64,000 bases of DNA, taken from positions 16,747 through 80,746 of the forward strand of contig JADFOP010000005.1 of the NCBI GenBank assembly GCA_022562795.1, read 5' to 3'. Below, in pieces: positions 62,291 to 64,000 of this stretch; within the stretch, counting starts at the first letter, position 1; every line of letters starts with the position of its first letter. The translations under genes were made by a program, and so were the position numbers. The DNA comes from Nitrospinota bacterium (lineage in GTDB: Bacteria > JADFOP01). Under the pieces are notes generated by a model. That model did not search any database and was not told the origin of the DNA. It was given only the letters and a program-made list of their open reading frames with translations.

Positions 62291-63709
62291 ATGCGCACTA
62301 CCACGGCCGACATTGCTCTGAAGCTTTTAATTCCAACGGCCCTTCTCATCGTGGTCGCGTTCCTCCTATCAACAGGGCTGCTTCAAATCCCTCAGTATTA
62401 CATCCTCGCCGGGGTTTCCCTGACGGCAATCCTAGCCATCAGCTTCCTAAGCCCTGAGATTGGCCTCTACATTCTCATCTTGTCAATGCTCCTTTCCCCT
62501 GAAATCCTCGTGGGTGAGGTGGGAGGGCGAGGGACTTTAAGCCGTGGCATCACCCTCCGGCTGGACGATATCCTCATTGCGGTCATCGCCCTCTCGTATT
62601 TCGCTAGGACCACGCTCGATAAGGATCTTGGGCTGTTCCGACGAACTCCACTTAACAAACCTATCATCTTGTATGGCTCTATTATCATATTTTCCACCAT
62701 ATGGGGCTTCATGAATGGCCGGGTCGAGGCGAAGTCGGGCTTTTTCTTCACCCTGAAGCTCATTGAATACTTTTTCATCTACTTCATGGCGGTAAATATT
62801 ATCCGGGACCGCAATCAGGTCCGAAATCTTATCATGGTCCTCATCGTCACGTGCATCCTGGTCTCCGTCTACGGTATTGCTCAAATCCCCGCCGGAGGCC
62901 GGGTCACAGCCCCCTTCGAAGGCGCTCACCCCGAGCCCAACACCTTCGGTGGATATCTCGTCTTCATGCTCTCGCTCATTCTCAGCATCAGCCTCACCCA
63001 CGACGACCGGTGGGTGCGGCGCGGGATGCTCGTATTTACGATCATCACAATTCCGATTCTATTTTCCCTGTCTCGATCCTCAATGGTAGCGCTTGCCGCC
63101 ATGTACCTCGCCTTGCTCGCGTTTAGCCCTCGGCGAACCGGCCTGATTCTTGGATTGATCGTCCTTGTTTTGTTAGGGCCAACTGTCATTCCCGAAAAGG
63201 TCCAGGAGCGTGTCACTTATACCTGGGACCAGCCTTACTCACGCCACCCCCTGCAAGTCGAGATGTTCGGAATTCTGCTGGATACGTCCACCTCGCAACG
63301 GGTGACCTCCTACGTGAGGGCTGGCAGAGACTGGCTCAAACACCCCGTCTTCGGCACCGGGGTTACCGGATACCGGTTCTTGGACGCACAATTTCCTCGA
63401 GTGTTGGTGGAAACGGGCATGATTGGTTTCGGCGCATTCTTATGGCTTCTGGTGTCCATTTTCCGGGTGGGATACAGAACCTTTAGGGAGGCAAAATCAC
63501 CCCTATTTCGGGGCATCGGCTTGGGTCTCACTGTCGGAATCTTTACACTAGCCGCACATGGCCTGGGTACCAACACCTTCATCATCATCCGCATCATGGA
63601 GCCCTTTTGGCTGACGACAGGAATCGTTGTCCGGCTTTTAGAGATCGAGGCTGAGGAGGAGGAACGGGCTGCCCTAATGCCCTCCCCTTCCGTGCCCGAC
63701 CTTGCTTAA
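62291..63709 (+). CDS. O-antigen ligase/polymerase-like membrane protein
   Basis: The 472-residue protein has about ten to twelve membrane helices and a large periplasmic loop (about 300-385) with PYSRHPLQVEMFGILLDTST, AGRDWLKHPVFGTGVTG and FPRVLVETGMIGF, the Wzy_C/O-antigen ligase pattern. It would polymerise or ligate the surface polysaccharide exported by the Wza/Wzc system. Start ATG 62291, 31 bp after the Wzc-like gene. Confidence 0.88.
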   Translation: MRTTTADIALKLLIPTALLIVVAFLLSTGLLQIPQYYILAGVSLTAILAISFLSPEIGLYILILSMLLSPEILVGEVGGRGTLSRGITLRLDDILIAVIALSYFARTTLDKDLGLFRRTPLNKPIILYGSIIIFSTIWGFMNGRVEAKSGFFFTLKLIEYFFIYFMAVNIIRDRNQVRNLIMVLIVTCILVSVYGIAQIPAGGRVTAPFEGAHPEPNTFGGYLVFMLSLILSISLTHDDRWVRRGMLVFTIITIPILFSLSRSSMVALAAMYLALLAFSPRRTGLILGLIVLVLLGPTVIPEKVQERVTYTWDQPYSRHPLQVEMFGILLDTSTSQRVTSYVRAGRDWLKHPVFGTGVTGYRFLDAQFPRVLVETGMIGFGAFLWLLVSIFRVGYRTFREAKSPLFRGIGLGLTVGIFTLAAHGLGTNTFIIIRIMEPFWLTTGIVVRLLEIEAEEEERAALMPSPSVPDLA

Positions 63710-63809
63710 TGAGTGGCCCCGTCTCGTCCTGCCAAATGCAGCTTGTGAGGCCCCGACTATAACACGCGCCTTAGAAAAGTGTAGTGGTTAAGAACTCCCC
63801 GGACAGTAG

Positions 63810-64000
63810 ATGCTACGGACTGTGATACGCATCCTGGAAAGGGCTATTCTGGCCCTTCTTAGAAGAACCCTAGGCAGGTCTAAATCACCTCCCGCCCGTG
63901 TAAAAAGGATCCTGGTCATTGTGGTGGCGGGAATCGGTGACTACCTTCTGGCCACACCTGCCCTCCGCGCCCTTCGCAAATGCTACCCCGATGCTCGCAT
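63810..64000 (+). CDS. Glycosyltransferase family 9 (heptosyltransferase-like), 3' end outside window
   Basis: The frame from ATG 63810 reads MLRTVIRILERAILALLRRT, RVKRILVIVVAGIGDYLLATPALRALRKCYPDAR to the window end. GIGDYLLATPALRALRK is the N-terminal motif of family 9 glycosyltransferases (heptosyltransferases). Only 63 codons are visible. It follows the ligase-like gene by 100 bp. Confidence 0.9.
   Translation, partial: MLRTVIRILERAILALLRRTLGRSKSPPARVKRILVIVVAGIGDYLLATPALRALRKCYPDAR

Overview
The window is a gene-dense, GC-rich bacterial chromosome segment. The organism is probably a Gram-negative lineage near the old deltaproteobacteria, for example Nitrospinota, Tectomicrobia or Desulfobacterota-like. 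The grounds are an ilvC-psd-pssA-leuA cluster with a T-box leader on leuA, an F0 ATP synthase operon (atpZ-atpI-atpB-atpE) without F1 genes, a bifunctional-nuclease (DUF151) gene, tandem DUF507 genes, a REC protein with a deltaproteobacterial style of tail, a TolC family outer-membrane gene, and a Wza/Wzc capsule locus. This placement is inference; no rRNA or tRNA gene was recognised and no taxonomic marker is decisive.

Layout. 1-10.4 kb is lipid and branched-chain amino acid metabolism: folC (cut by the window edge), accD, leuA behind a leucine-type T-box, pssA, psd, ilvC, an unusual ThDP enzyme where ilvBN would be expected, and divergent ilvD. 10.5-14.1 kb holds a DUF465 protein, tsaB, the F0 operon and cutA. 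14.3-19.4 kb has an endonuclease/exonuclease/phosphatase-fold protein and an overlapping operon (P1 peptidase, B12-binding mutase subunit, MeaB GTPase, two class I CoA-transferase-fold subunits). 19.5-22.5 kb carries the DUF151 nuclease, miaB and glpX. 22.8-27.1 kb is ion transport (CorA-like, TrkH/KtrB, TrkA/KtrA) and a frameshifted DedA gene. 27.5-33 kb contains a DUF1571-like exported protein, ftsH, a ROK kinase, a DUF3108 protein and two DUF507 genes.

33-40.2 kb has a PHP phosphoesterase, a small rhodanese gene and nuoA-B-C-D-G-H (nuoE and nuoF absent). The rhodanese gene is the most striking item. Its frame is interrupted by two TGA codons exactly where the family has the cysteines of a Cys-x-Cys active site. 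A perfect 7-bp hairpin with a GG-starting loop lies at bacterial SECIS distance, and the full frame then reads through a normal rhodanese C-terminus. I read it as a two-selenocysteine (Sec-Thr-Sec) rhodanese.

40.5-46.2 kb has ribF, an hpt-like gene with a strong promoter, a TolC-family gene, ruvX, mltG and a DUF502 gene. 46.1-49.1 kb is an old tandem duplication of about 1.5 kb: two REC-domain response regulators, each followed by a valS 5' end, one a dead 190-bp remnant and one the start of intact valS. The junction sits on a 9-bp microhomology. valS-birA-coaX and gltA (with a strong terminator) follow. 54.8-56 kb has a methyltransferase and a truncated glycosyltransferase. 56.3-64 kb is a surface polysaccharide locus: degenerate HD-GYP protein, unknown exported protein, an OmpA-Wza fusion, a Wzc-like tyrosine kinase, an O-antigen-ligase-like membrane protein and a family 9 glycosyltransferase cut by the window end.
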